Below are positions 36,052-49,000 of a stretch of DNA of 64,000 nt, piece after piece; within the stretch, counting starts at the first letter, position 1, and the number at the start of each line of letters is the position of its first letter. A program made the position numbers and the translations under genes. Origin of the DNA: Telmatactis stephensoni. Taxonomy: Eukaryota > Cnidaria > Anthozoa > Actiniaria > Isophelliidae. The notes under the pieces are model-generated. The model searched no databases and had not been told where the DNA came from. It saw nothing but the letters and a program-made list of their open reading frames with translations. The stretch spans positions 62,001 through 126,000 of the forward strand of contig JALIZF010001835.1 in assembly GCA_029948255.1 (NCBI GenBank), written 5' to 3'.

Positions 36052-36904
36052 GTTGAGGAGGCTGACTAGGGACCAGGTTCGCGCGGTATGGTCACACTCT
36101 TGGCTTTTTTTCCGTTTTCTAACAAGCCTCAAAAAGAACGAATAAACAAATAAATAAAATTTTCTATAACAAATAGTTTTCACCGTCTACATCACGAATG
36201 CATTTGTCATATGAAATTTGCTCAAAATTTTCTCATCCACATAACAAATTTGTCGAGAAAATTTAAAAGTTTGTAAGAAAATTTACTTGTTTGGTGCCTA
36301 GGGCCTTTAATAAAATGAGAATAAAGAACGAAAGAAGGAGAAAAGGACTGGAAATGGAATGTTACTGTAAGATACCTGATATAAATAAACTGAGAAACGA
36401 AATAAACAAATTGAGAAGGAAGAGTGAGTGAGTCAGTAATGATGATGATGATAATAATAAATGATGATAATAATGGCGGTGGTGGCTAAGTTCAGCTCGT
36501 AATTTATCATCATCATCATCATCTTTATTGAGTCAGTAAAGCCTAGTGGCCATCTTACTAACTACAAAATAAACTATATACAATAATAAAATACATATGC
36601 TTTTATCATCCGCAAAAATACTACTGGAGTAAGCAAAATCAATGGCAATTTGAAACTGGAGCAAATATAGACAAAACATACACAGCCTTCGTTGAACTCA
36701 AACACCTGTTTCGACTTCCGGGTAAGTTTGAGTTTAATTGCGCACTTTACCTAACTCGGTTCGATCGATCGGCCTCAAAGTTATCAATCCGAACAAACTT
36801 GCTTACCTTTTCTTTTTTCTTTGAATTGCGTTATCAAATGCTATATCCAGAAGCTAAACCTAAATTTATAAAAACTATGCGCAATCATAATTCTCTTTAC
36901 TTAC

Positions 36905-37133
36905 CATATATCAAAGCTAGTCCAGTATGGTGAAGATACCATATTCTCAATGAACTCGTAACCCATCGGGTCAACACAGTAAGAATCAATAAAGATGTCA
37001 AAATGGAGAGATTTAAACTGTCGATTGTATGCCCTGTACTGACTTTCTTGTCCAGTTTCTTTTCGAAACTCCCAGCTGCATGGCCGTTTTCCGCTAAGAC
37101 TAGGAAAATGATTAAAATTGGCGTTCTTTGCAT
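36905..37133 (-). CDS. Alternative first exon of the Na+/H+ exchanger
   Basis: Encodes MQRTPILIIFLVLAENGHAA, a polar stretch, a hydrophobic helix (SILTSLLILTVLT), and WYLHHTGLALIYG, then a consensus GTAAGT donor in phase 1. The end of the exon matches the end of the exon at 35784-36051 ([12 protein letters not shown]) and the phase is exactly that required by exchanger exon 2, whose first residues continue the family sequence. It lies 0.85 kb upstream of the other first exon on the same strand. Best read as an alternative promoter and first exon that changes signal sequence and first helix. It could instead be a stranded exon from a duplicated gene; no further duplicate exons were found. Confidence 0.7.
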
Positions 37134-37721
37134 AGCTCACTGGCTAGAATTCGTGAATTATAGTTCTGTTCCTAGAAGAGTGTCAAGAAATGCTTGATAC
37201 GACATTGAAATTCTGAATACTTTGAGTATAAATACTTCTCGTCTGCCGATGGTTTCAGTTTCCATCCACCATTGTCCAGTCATCTGTTCATTTTGCCTTT
37301 CGATTCTTTCGTTATTGTCATCTCCAATTTACTTTCACCGGAAGCCCAATTATTTCTCATTCATTACGGTCAGAGAACAGAGAAACGATGTCGAATTCAC
37401 TGTGTTCGGATTGTGTTCGTGTTTTTTTTGAATAATTAAAACAAAATTAGCCGGTAGGAAACTTCAGCTTTTATGCATTCTGACGTAATTGAAAAGCAGC
37501 CTATAGGGAAATTTGATTATGAAAGAATGACTTAAACATAAAATATATCTACCAATTATCAAAATATTTTGAGACCAATAGAATAAAATATGAGAAAAGT
37601 TCTTTCATTTACTCCTCATGAAAAACACCCTCATGAAAAACACTTAAGGGTGATGAGGTCTCCTCCTTAAATAAAGTTTTCATTTCATTTCATTACTCTT
37701 TCAATTTTTGTTTGGGTTGCC
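37134..37721. promoter_or_regulatory. Divergent region between exchanger exon 1' and ZBBX
   Basis: Non-coding, 588 bp between opposite-strand start codons. No TATA box or recognisable operator was seen. Regulatory role is inferred from position. Confidence 0.4.
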
Positions 37722-40700
37722 ATGGTGAGTCAACAGACGTCACGTGACCTGTTCGTGGAAACGGCGGCCATAATAAACTGGAGCAGCGTTGAATACCAGC
37801 GGAAATTACAATTTTCCCCCGATTATTTCTCCTTTCGTCAAGATTTTTCCCTCCTAATTGGAATGACTATTGGCCCAAACATGTCGTTCGACTCTTCTAA
37901 TGCTAGATTGAGGAAAAAGTAAGTAGAAAGCTAAAAAATTTAGACTTAGTGTAGTAGTTTATAGTCCAGCCATGACCACTTTTAACAGCTAGTCGATCGG
38001 TATTCACAAATATTTTGTAGCTCTGATCGCGTTGTTTATCGATACATTTTGACCGTAAAATGCTTTTGCATCTCTTCATTCTTTATACTCTCGAGATGAT
38101 ATTGATTTATTATTCGACTGGATGCCACAGAGTCAATAAACTTATTAGCATTGCTTGCCAAAAATTTGAGAACTAAAGTCAGGTTCTTTCAGATTTTTCG
38201 TATTTTTCCCCATCTCAAGCTCTCATGCTCTATTTAATATATTTATTTTAATATTTTATCAAAAATACTATCACATAAAATACCCTTAAGGAAATATTTT
38301 AATATGACTTCTAGATCTGAAATTTGTATTTTGACTGGTTCATCAAGAAATTTGTTTTGTGGAATGTGATGATAATATTTGACATGAATATTTTCAGAGC
38401 AACAAAACAGCTCAGACAAACCAAAGCAGAGCAGCTGGAACAAGAAACAAAACGAATGGAAGAAAGGATACGTGCTTTGAAAGAACAAATGGTTAAAGAA
38501 AAGGAAGAAAGAGAGTAAGTGGGAATATTTTCCTATTTTAGATGTTTGAAAGTATTCCATGCCTGAACACTTTCTTTTGGGAATTCAGAATTAAACTGCA
38601 AGGCTTTTTTTCGTTTGGCTTCTTAGCTACAGTTTCTTATGGCAAATAACATTTGGGACTTTTGAATTTAAAATCTTTAGGAAATATGGGGGCTCAAGGT
38701 GGACGTCCAGTAGCAAGACTGGTTCTTTGACATCAAGTCAACAACCTTCAAAAAAGAAGCCAATTAAATCAGAGAAGGTAATTTTCAATTGACTAACTGA
38801 CAAACTGAGGAAGGTAATTGGTAGGGAGGTCAAATGGTCCCCTCAAAAAATCAGACTTACAAAATTCTGGTCAAAGTTTGTAGGTCTCAAAGTCTTGTAT
38901 TTTCTCTAAAAGCTGTCTCCATGTCTTGAAATTTGAAAACTGAGGAGATCAATGAAAAAGTGTATCTGGTTTGCAAAAAATACACCTTGTCTTTGGGTCT
39001 TGCCTTGACAATCTACATCCCTATCACTGGACTGTCATGTACAGCATTCTCAATTCCTAGGTGCATAATGTGGCCAATTTGTTTGTAACTGGATCATAGT
39101 CTAGGGTAGCTGGAAATAGAACTGTAAACTGACATTTAAGCTTTGGCAAAAATTCCCTACTTGACTTATTTCCCTCTGTGGGAAATGCACCAACCACAGG
39201 AAGCCCATCAAAAATCCAAAATGCCATAATATTATTGAGGGTACAAATAGATTAAACTGATATGATCTTTTTTTTGACTCATTTGTTGATTCTCTTTAGG
39301 GGCCAAGAAAAATCAAGCTCCTCTCAGATCAGCCTCTTTGTAAGTGATATTTGATGATATGATGTATCCATTAGTATTCTTTTTAAGAAAGTGACATAAA
39401 ATGTTAAATTCTTTATGTTTATCCACCAGCTTCCTATGCAATTAAGAAGACTGTTTTAAGAGAAAGTTTGAGTGAGAGTTTTGGAAGTGATACTCACTGT
39501 GGTCAGTGTGAGAAGACAAAAGCAACTCTGGTAAGAGAATTACTTCAAATGAATTATCAGCTGATATCCTATAAAGCTATACTTGGATATGCCTTTTAGC
39601 CTGCATCACAAACATATGGACTCTATTTAAACTAGCTACAGCTAAATTAGATGCTCCTGTTAAAATATTGAATTAAAAACAAACAAAAAAAAACATATAT
39701 TTTAAGAGAAATGGGGTTTAAGGAGATTGGGTTTCCTGTGTTACAAAAAGCACAGGAAAACCAATCCTCTTCCCCTCACTGCTTTCTATACAGGCTATAT
39801 GCCCTCTGGTGCTTTTTTGCATCTTGCAATGTCTTAATTTTAGGGCATCTTCCTAAATTTTCTTCTTTAAAGCTGTTAATTAATGCTGATCTCAATAATT
39901 GACACAATTATTGTCAGTGTCCATTACAGGGGGGGTCACAGTATATTTTCGCTCATATAATGTTGTGCATTTACAGGCCTGCGTAGAGTGTGCTGAAAAC
40001 TATTGTGTGAGTTGCTTTATGGGATTTCATAGAAAAGGAGCTTTGAGAAGTCATACAACCAAAAACCTTGACCAGGTAACTTGAAGCGTTTGATGAATTC
40101 ATAGCATAAATCCCAGTTGTGATGGCTACAATCTATGCCAATTTATTTTCAAACATTATTGCTTTGCATATAAATTTTTATAGATATTGGTATATGTTAG
40201 CTAGCATATGTTTATGGACTCCTTCCCCCACTCCATATCATCAGGGTTCCCAGGGGTCAGGGAAAAGTCAGGGAAAAACACAGTCAGGGAAAAGTCAGTG
40301 AAAAGTCAGGGAATTCTTTATTTGGTCAGGGAAATTTTCACTTCAAGTCAGGGAAAAGGCAGGGAATTTTGTATAAATAACTAAAAAATATTTCTTGTAG
40401 ATGCTATTTTAAGTAAAGGAAAAACTTTCAAAAAGAGAATAAATTATTTGGAGCATTTAACAAACTGGTCGTGTTAGTTTCACATCCAACGTTTTTTATT
40501 TTTTGTCTTCTGTGGAATAGTACGAAAAAATGACCTGGACACAACTTAAATGCAGCCATATTGGAAGTAGCTTATGAATTGTTGTTGTTGTTGTTGTTTG
40601 TTTTTTTGTTTTTTGTTTGTGCAAAATAGTCATGAAAAACTGAGTTTTAGTCAGGGAAAAGTCAGTGAAAAGTCAGGGAATTTAATATTTCAAAATGGCT

Positions 40701-43700
40701 GGGAACCCTGATCATTGTTGACTGGTGGTGTGAGATCAACACATGGTAATCATTGCAACTGTCAACATTGAGAATGGGGAGGGTGTTTCGCAAGGAGATG
40801 CTGTTAGTGTGCAACTAAGTGTCCTTTTAAGTAAAATGTGTCAGAATTTAGATACATGTTTCATTAATAAAGGCATGGATTGTAATCTCATATAATGCTC
40901 AAGGCATTTTTGATAGCCTTATGGCCAGGAGGGCTTATAAACAGAACCTGGGACTATTTGCACTAGTAGACAATAAGCTTATAACCTGATGGATGCTTAG
41001 CTGAGAGGGTTTATGAATTAGCAGTGGGCTTGTAACTAGGTAGGATTGTAACTTGGTGTGCTAATATCCACTAGTATTTTACACTAGGCTACACTTTCAT
41101 AATGTTCTGGTCTATGGAGTAGGTATTGTAAAATTATGTCTTATTTGTTAAGGTTGGCACTGGATCACCAGAGGAAAAGGGCAAGACCGGTCAATCATTT
41201 TCTTTTTCAGGTCCTTCTACTCAAAGGTAGGTCAAGTAATGCATCTCTTGAGATGATTGTAATTTGGGTTAGTAATGTATGGATTGATTTTTTTTACAGA
41301 AATCGGGCACCAGAAACCAGGAAATTTCAGGTAAGACTGACAAGTCTTTGCCAATAGGGTGTGGTACCTCCTCCTTTCCCCTTCATCATTTGGACATCTA
41401 AAACTTTACTGGGCTTTAAAATGATTAGGGAAAAGTTTTGGATCATGACTGAGTAGGAAATCAACAAATGTTTGAAGCGATGAAGCAGTCCATACATCAA
41501 CCAACCTAGCCTGCAAGTCCCCCACACTTTATGCTGTAAAATGAGACACTGAAAGAAATGTGTGGGAGTTGGATGTAAAAGTACATTCTATGCTGATTAA
41601 ATCATTTTAACTTGAGGTGGCAGTATTCACAGGCTACAAGGAACCAAACCACTTTGCTTTTTTTTATCTACTTCAAACTTTTAATCTTGTTATTCTTTTG
41701 ATTCCTCTCTAGAATGGAACTTCTCCTGAGCCTAAAACTGGAGGAGCTCTTCTGCAAGGCAATTATGATGAAAAAGAGAGTGCAGAATCTTTTGCTCAAG
41801 CTTTGAAGGAGTGGAGAAGTGGAAAGGGCAAAGAAAATGCTTGGGTTAATCCTGCTGATAAAGGTAATTAGAAAGTGTAACAGGGCTTTAAACTTTATGT
41901 GGTACTTGGAATCCCTGGGAAATGTTCAGTGCTGCTCTTTTCTCTCCCCCAGAAGAAATGACCCTAAGAACAAAGGTCTATTAGACCTTGCTCCAGAAGT
42001 CAAAACAAGCCTTGTTTCTCATCAACATCAGAAACTCATATGTTAGTTGGCAAGTTCCCTATCCTGCTTAGCAGCACAACAGAAGAAGAAGACACAATAA
42101 AGAAATAGTCCCTTCCTATCCTCTTTGAGCCTCTAGATACTAAAATTATACAGTTCTTACCTTAAAAATAACACCTTATTCCACCTTGTTCTTACCTTAA
42201 AAATAACACCTTATTCCACCTTGTTCTTACCTTAAAAATAACACCTTATTCCACCTTGTTCTTACCTTAAAAATAACACCTTATTCCACCTTGTTCTTAC
42301 CTTAAAAATAACACCTTATTCCACCTTGTTCTTACCTTAAAAATAACACCTTATTCCACCTTGTTCTTACCTTAAAAATAACACCTTATTCCACCTTATT
42401 CTTACCTTAAAAATAACACCTTATTCCACCTTGTTCTTACCTTAAAAATAACACCTTATTCCACCTTGTTCTTACCTTAAAAATAACACCTTATTCCACC
42501 TTGTTCTTACCTTAAAAATAACACCTTATTCCACCTTATTCTTACCTTAAAAATAACACCTTATTCCACCTTATTCTTACCTTAAAAATAACACCTTATT
42601 CCACCTTATTCTTACCTTAAAAATAACACCCTATTCCACCTTGTTCTTACCTTAAAAATAACACCTTATTCCACCTTGTTCTTACCTTAAAAATAACACC
42701 CTATTCCACCTTGTTCTTACCTAAATAACACCTTATTCCAATAACATTACCTAAAAGTAATGGCCTATATTTATTTCTCTACAGTATCATCTGTCTCATG
42801 TGAAACAAGTACCGTTCCTGAGCTCCACCCAGTGGAAATCAACCTTGATTTTGGAGCCAATAAATCATTATCTTACCTCGATAGACTTGTTCTTAAAAAA
42901 CATAAAGACTTTGCACCTTCACTCCCTAGTACACGCTCGATATCAAGGAAAGAAAAGAATAATAACACTGAAATCAAGAACGAAGACATCTCAAAAACTG
43001 AAAAAACTAATGATGATTTTGGAATCAATTACCGAGAGATTTTCCAAAGCATTGGAGCTCACTCTGCACGAGCGAAAAGTTCTCCCAGTGCAATAAATGG
43101 TGGTCGATCGTCAGTTACCATAGAAGAGGTTGTAGGGCCAGTGTCTGTTACTGAAGAAACGGCAAGCTGTATTGTAGAAGAGAGAAGTAGTGATACCCCC
43201 CGTGTTGAGAATAACAAGAGGGTGGCGCCATCACGTGGTGGACGTGTCAGCATACTTGAAATGACCCCTTCAGGAGACTTTGGAGAAGACCTTCCACGAG
43301 CTTCGTCCTATAACGAAGTAAGCTCTCGATCCAGACAAACTCCCATAAACCGAACAAAACTGGTTTCCCCTACAGGCCCAGCACGTGTTTGGAGTCCAAA
43401 ACCCACCTACACCGGGTTGTCGGATTTCTTCCTTGCTGGGGTGAAATCTCAGTCGCCTAGCAACAGCCCAAAGTCCTCAGTCGATAGTATGGATGCTAAG
43501 AGCTTGAGTCCAACGTTGTTAGCCAAAGGAGTCTGGAAACCAGATGACAGCGTCTGTATTGTTGAAGCAACCAATGAGAGAGAAGACGACGTAGATATGA
43601 ACAGCCAATCAGGGCCCTCATTTCCAGTCATTCCTCTCGTACAAGAACCTGTTGATGACGTCGATGTCGAAAGCCAATCATTAGGTCAAAATTCCATGGA

Positions 43701-44229
43701 GAAAGGAAATTCTCTGGAGTTAGAAGTCGATAACATGCAAGATTTCGGAATTAATGACTTTCTGAAAGCCGGTCCAGTCCCGCGCAAGTTACCCGGTGAT
43801 TACAACGACGTACATCGAGTTTCTACGGTTTCACCTTTAACCCTTTCCCCCAGGCCCCCGCAGCTACACTGGTCGGACGATGACAGCGATGATGACGTCA
43901 TTGTTGACGTAGTGTCACGTGTACCGGATATGGGCAAAGGTTTTCACGACAAAGAAGAGCAGGACGTAGACGATCGTGCTACTCTAGAGGACCTGAGCTG
44001 GGAATTAGCCTCGACAACTGGGAGATTGACGCACTGTGAAGGCGACTTGGATGATAGTCTTGATGCTGTTGATGAAAATGATGCGAGCAATCATAGTGGT
44101 GATGAAGACAGTATCGAGGAGGATAATGGAGGAATTAGCCTTGATGAGGACAGTGGTGATGAGATAGATGAACATGAAATCAGTTTACAAGACAGTCTAA
44201 TGAAAGAGGAAGTGCATTTGTTGGAGTAA
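37722..44229 (+). CDS. ZBBX: Zinc finger B-box domain protein (ZBBX)
   Basis: Protein expressed in ciliated cells in vertebrates; its molecular role is poorly known. Ten exons join in phase: 37722-37918, 38398-38514, 38681-38777, 39300-39339, 39430-39530, 39977-40075, 41153-41226, 41300-41330, 41713-41863 and 42785-44229; 783 aa (human about 800). Residues about 66-105 form a charged coiled coil (LRQTKAEQLEQETKRMEERI). Residues about 174-211 form the B-box: CGQCEKTKATLACVECAENY, then C-x2-C and H-x7-H. A LKEWRSGKGKENAWVNP segment follows. The last exon codes a long, acidic, low-complexity tail with an SIGA motif. The start is the first ATG; a later in-frame ATG (MTIGPNM) would give a length nearer the human N-terminus. 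Intron 9 is mostly a minisatellite. AATAAA at 44527. Confidence 0.92.
40240..40712. mobile_element. TIR element with internal GTCAGGGAAA array
   Basis: Ends ATCAGGGTTCCCA and TGGGAACCCTGAT are inverted. Clusters of GTCAGGGAAAA and GTCAGTGAAAA units lie inside each end. No open frame of interest. ZBBX intron 6. Confidence 0.78.
42153..42740 (+). repeat. 35 bp minisatellite, about 17 copies
   Basis: Unit TTCTTACCTTAAAAATAACA plus CCTTATTCCACCTTG. Copies are nearly identical and directly abutting, without spacers, so this is not a CRISPR-like array. It fills most of ZBBX intron 9 and ends about 45 bp before the last exon. Variants are mainly TTG/TTA and CCT/CCC changes. Confidence 0.97.
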
Positions 44230-44924
44230 AGCAACCGCTGGATTGGTGATTGTCGTCGAACGTTCTAGACTATTATCTGAAAAATGTTGGACACAGAAAA
44301 AAAGAATATTTATGGTGCTATATTATGGATAAAACAGGGTAAATAGAAAGACACGAAAAAAATATTCAAATTCAAATCTTCGTTGATGGTCAGACTTTGG
44401 TCAGACTGATGTTTAGCCATGAATTTGTATTTTGATGGAAAACTTACCGGGTTTTGTCAAAAATGGTCACATATTTGTTAAGGTGCACATTTTGTTACTA
44501 TTTAAGTTTATAATTACCGATCTATTAATAAAATAACTAACGTACCTGAATCATGCAAAGGTTTTCTTGTTCAGTGCTAAGTAGCGGATCAAGAAATGGC
44601 GGGTCGCTAAAGCCGCGTCTACACGAGTAAGTTTCCCTTATTGTCCGTCTATACATGAGCAAATCTTTGACTTCAAAGGTTTTCCTTAACAGGGAAAACA
44701 ATGACACGTCCGCTTTTCTTCAAGGCAACTTGAAAAGGAAAAAATGACTTTTTTTCTCGTCTCTTCGACCAAGTTGTCTTTATCAAGGAAAACTTGCTCA
44801 TTTAGGTGCGGCTTTAGAATGTTACTCCTTTCATCTGTTTCAAAAAGCAAACGTACCTTGCAAGTACCTGTTATATTAGTTGTATCTTACCTCTTTATAG
44901 TTTACTTAAAAGCCCCGAACACTC
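44230..44924 (+). other. 3' flank of ZBBX
   Basis: Holds the likely 3' UTR with AATAAA at 44527-44532. The rest shows no gene; AAGCCCCGAACACTC near 44915 marks the start of the next repeat. Confidence 0.5.
44527..44532 (+). terminator. Candidate poly(A) signal of ZBBX
   Basis: AATAAA 298 bp after the stop codon. Confidence 0.5.
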
Positions 44925-45295
44925 TATGCAACCTTTCTTGTAACTTTTCTGTAACATTTCGCGCAACACAGTTGCACCGTGTGTCGCACGCAGTTGCGCG
45001 CAACAGGTTCAGGTTTAAGATCGAGTTCTACTTCTGCCACTGTTTCTGCTACGTTGCGCGCAACATTGCAGGGGTTGACACACGGTACAACTGTTGCGCG
45101 CAACATTACAGGGGTGGACACACGGTACAACTGTTGCGCGCAACATTACAGGGGTTGACACACAGTACAACTGTTGCGTGCAACATTACAGGGGTGGACA
45201 CACGGTACAACTGTTGCGCGCAACATTGCAGGGTGGACACACGGTAATCTGTGTTGCGCGCAACATTACAGTGGTGGACACTGGGTCTATCAAAT
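44925..45295. repeat. GCGCGCAACATT family element with internal tandem units
   Basis: At least five tandem units of about 45 bp built from GTTGCGCGCAACATTACAGG and GACACACGGTACAACT. The half-unit TTGCGCGCAA is itself palindromic. Long open frames on both strands here are produced by the repeat. Related elements lie at 45855-46060, 47425-47860, 49455-49640, 52905-53185 and 59865-60055. Confidence 0.88.
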
Positions 45296-45783
45296 TTGCT
45301 ATCGTTCAAAAACATTTGCAAGCTATAATACACTTTACTCTAGTTTAATCAAATTTAATTACAAAACTCTTGGTTTCTTTGCTTCTCAAAATGACAGGAA
45401 AGAACGGTGCCACGTCGGTCTTCCTGTGTCGGTATTTCATGACTACTTTCCGGTCAGCGGTCTTTGGTAAATAGATAGGAGGAAGTTTATCTGTCTCTGG
45501 ATGTTCATTGGTTGATTTCTATTACAAAGAAAATAATGTCAAATATATGTCCCGTATGTACTACCGTACATCCATTGAGAGCTGTGGTCGACAAGATGAC
45601 ACAAAATAGAGTGGAATATATAATGAATTGAAACAGCGTACATGTCAGCGATCCTCCAAATCTGATTGAAAGATATATTGCTAAGCTATATAGCATCTAC
45701 TATAGTATGTCTTCCTATCTAGTTTGAGAACGATGGAGGAGATTCAGATTATTCAAGAGGAGCGAGGGGAGCGGGAAGAGTGA

Positions 45784-45841
45784 AAAGCCGCAAACATCTA
45801 TCCCGTCCCCTCCTTGGGGAGGGATAGATGTTTGCGGCTTT
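45784..45841. repeat. Perfect 21 bp hairpin
   Basis: AAAGCCGCAAACATCTATCC and its complement, with one more pair, face each other around a 16 bp loop. Confidence 0.85.
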
Positions 45842-45854
45842 GTAGGGCCAGGAC

Positions 45855-46060
45855 ACACGATACAACCTTTCCTGAATGCAACATCTTCTGCAACATCGCG
45901 CGCAACATGCATGCATGCGTCCACCCCTGCAAATGTTACGCGCAACCGTTGCAGGTTTAGCATCAGTATTTCAGAAGTTCTACTTGTGAAGCATTTTCTG
46001 TAACACTGCGCGCGACACTGCAGGATGGATATATTAGGTGCAACTGTAGTATACAACATT
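45855..46060. repeat. GCGCGCAACATT family element
   Basis: Contains CACACGATACAACC, GCGCGCAACATGCATG and CACTGCGCGCGACACTGC. It supplies the last codons and stop of the CFAP107 model. Confidence 0.75.
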
Positions 46061-49000
46061 CATTAGTTCATATATTGTGGAATAATATTGAACATTATAT
46101 ATATGTAGGGAGTTCTTATGTACCTTCTTTTTGGAAAGCTTTTTCAAATGTTCATCTGGAAGAAAATAAAAAAATTCAATCATAAAACTCATTCAATGCG
46201 GACACCCCTGTAAAACGGCCACCTCTCTAAGGCGGACACTAAGAGCTGGTCCCAAACGTTTCCGCCTAGCTTAAGGAGAGTTCACTGTATTCATACCTTT
46301 GAGCGGAACATCTAATCGTTCTGGAAGCCACGCATTCTTGCGCGCATCCCATCGACGCTGGGGTGGAACAAAGGACGGGTGGTGATAGTCCACAAGATAA
46401 TTGGATATTTCACTTGACATGTAGGCCTTACCATGGTGACCTAGAAGCTTATGTTCACCAACACCTTCCTAAAAATATGAATAACAAGGTTATATGTCAC
46501 TGTCTGTAGCCCTTAGATCTGAGATTGGTTTTAAAGGAGATGGAAGCTTAATTTGTCTTTTCCATTTTCGGGAGCCCAGGAGTATTATTCTGTCTTTTGT
46601 TGAGTTCCTGAGGATGCGCCTGCATGTTCACTTTTGTCAAAGCTCCTTTTCTTGTGAGCGGTTTTGTCATTATTAGAGAAATAAAAGGTACATCAAAGTG
46701 AAAATGAAAAAGTAAACACAATACAAACAGTATTACTTTATTAATCACTGTTATTGGTATTAGATATATTGGGATGATACTCCTGTGTAGCAAAAACCGA
46801 CACGAAGTTAGGTGGATACCGGTGAATGAATGAATGAATGAACTTTATTTATACACGGGGTCAAATCACTAAATTGAAGACGAGAGTAGAAAGGCCACTA
46901 CTCGCTTTCGTACCGCTTTGATGGAGATACTGATCGTACGCGCGATGCTTGGTGAGGTATCAACTAACTTTGCATACTACATGCATGTATTTTTACCAAA
47001 ATATATCGCTATTTTTATAGAACTGAATAAATTGGCTTCATGTCTTACCCAATTTTTCTGAACCAATTTCCTCCGTGTAGCAACATCAGTGCCACTAGTC
47101 GAAGGAATACAATAATCTATTCTGTTTGTACTGTTTGTAGGTATTGAACCTTGACGAAACTAAAAGGAAAAATAGACGGATTTTACTCATAAGCAAAGAA
47201 GTATATGAAAAAGTTTTAGAAAAAAAATGGTCAAAGCCATCCTGAGTGATCGAATTCTTTATCTTTCTATTTTCTTTCCTTCCTTCCTTCCATTCAAAAC
47301 TCTTTCACGAGTCATCTGCTCAGTACACATCCATGGTTAATGTCAATTTGCACCACAATAGACTGTTTATTCACAGCACAGTATATACCAGGCTATTTTG
47401 TCATTAAAATTACCAAAGGCCCATATGATGTAACTTTTCTTGTAACTGCACGGAACATAGAGTAGCAACTTGTGTTCAACTCTGTAACAACGTTTGCGCG
47501 AAACGCAGGATCGAGTTATACTTCTGCAACTCAGTTTTTCTCCAACATTGCAAGAGAGTACACATGCACGGCTATTGCGCGTAAATTTTGCAGAAAAATT
47601 AAGTTGCATGCATGATGTGTCCATGCCTCAAGTAGCTTCACTAGTCAGCCAAGACTAAGTAGTAAGTTGGATTTCTAGGATATTTTCTGCAATATTACAC
47701 TTAACATGAGTTACACCGTGTGTCCACCCCTACAACAACTGCGCACAATGTTGCGCGCAACAGTTGCAGATTTAAGATCGAGTTGTACTTTTGCATAATT
47801 TTCTGTAATTGGACACACACGGAGCAAATGTGTTGCGTGCAATGTTACATCGTGTGTCCCGGACTTAAGTTTAATATCCTCCTCTTTGCCGTTGATCTCG
47901 CGAAGCTTATGCGGAATTTGACGCATTTTGCTGAGATATTTGATCGAGATGGGGGAGAATTAAGATAGAGTGAGAAGCGTGAATTTGAGTTGCTGTAGAG
48001 AGCTCGATTTTGAGTTCTGAGGAAATAGGGATGCGGGAATAGAAAGAAAGCAGTGACAATACGGGATTACAAGTTTTGTGTTTTATGCCTCTGTGCAAAT
48101 AATGTTACTCGGTATGTTTTCATGTACAATGCATATATAATACTTTGAAAAGGAGAATGTACACGAAAGAAATTTGCTAGATGCTAATTCCTATCATGAT
48201 AAAGATCATACATATAGAATCAACAAACTGCATAAGTTCCAAATGTAGCAAACCGTTGAAAGTGCTAGTATCTTTACAGAAATTTCAAGCATTTTAGTTC
48301 AATATCTTCTCTGATTGTACTTTAGGATTATCTTTGAAAGAGAAAAATGTGGTTTCTTACCGATTCTTGACGAATTTAAATCCTCCTGCAGGGCGATCAC
48401 CGGGAAAAAATTGAAAATCATGAATCATAATCCATCACGTTACAGAGCCTTACGTTGCACTGATCGCGCACTAAAATGCTAATGAATTATTTTTATTTAC
48501 GCCTCGTATTTATTTATAAAACCGTTCTTTAGACGAACGAACTACTTTGATTGGTTCTGTTATCTCCCTAAGGACATAGGACAAACATATTAGCATCACA
48601 ATGAAACTTCGCCGAATAGACTACCCGATTAAACATTATAGTTTATGACATCATTCTTTTTCTTTAGATGACTAGTAGACTCTGATTGGTTCTGTTAACT
48701 CCCTCGGGACTAATGAAACTTCGCCGAATAGACTACCCCGATTAGACATTATAATTATTAAGTGTCTAGGTAGCGCAGCGGTCTAAGGTGATATCTAAAG
48801 GTATGGATTAGGGTCCGGATATCGTCTCCCTCCCTGGCCTTCGGGCTAAGTCAACTGTAATATGTAGCACCGGGATAGCGTGGATGGGGCCGAAATCTTC
48901 ATCCGTAACGTAAGTCGATTCGATGTCTCAGCTTCATAGAATGTCTCTTTCAATTATTTATTTAATTTCAAATTTGTTTCCGGGGGGTGCAAATTTAGAT

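Noticed and set aside
42153..42740. Regular direct repeats that could suggest a CRISPR array
   Set aside because: Units abut with no spacers and sit in an intron of a eukaryotic gene; it is a minisatellite.
44924..45333. Several overlapping open frames on both strands rich in Arg-Asn-Ile
   Set aside because: They follow the 45 bp repeat unit in different frames and vanish outside it.
48360..48427. Exon-like stretch MIHDFQFFPGDRPAGGFKF with a GTAAG donor on the minus strand
   Set aside because: It lies inside CFAP107 intron 1, but CFAP107 exons 1 and 2 join in phase without it and match human directly; no homology recognised.
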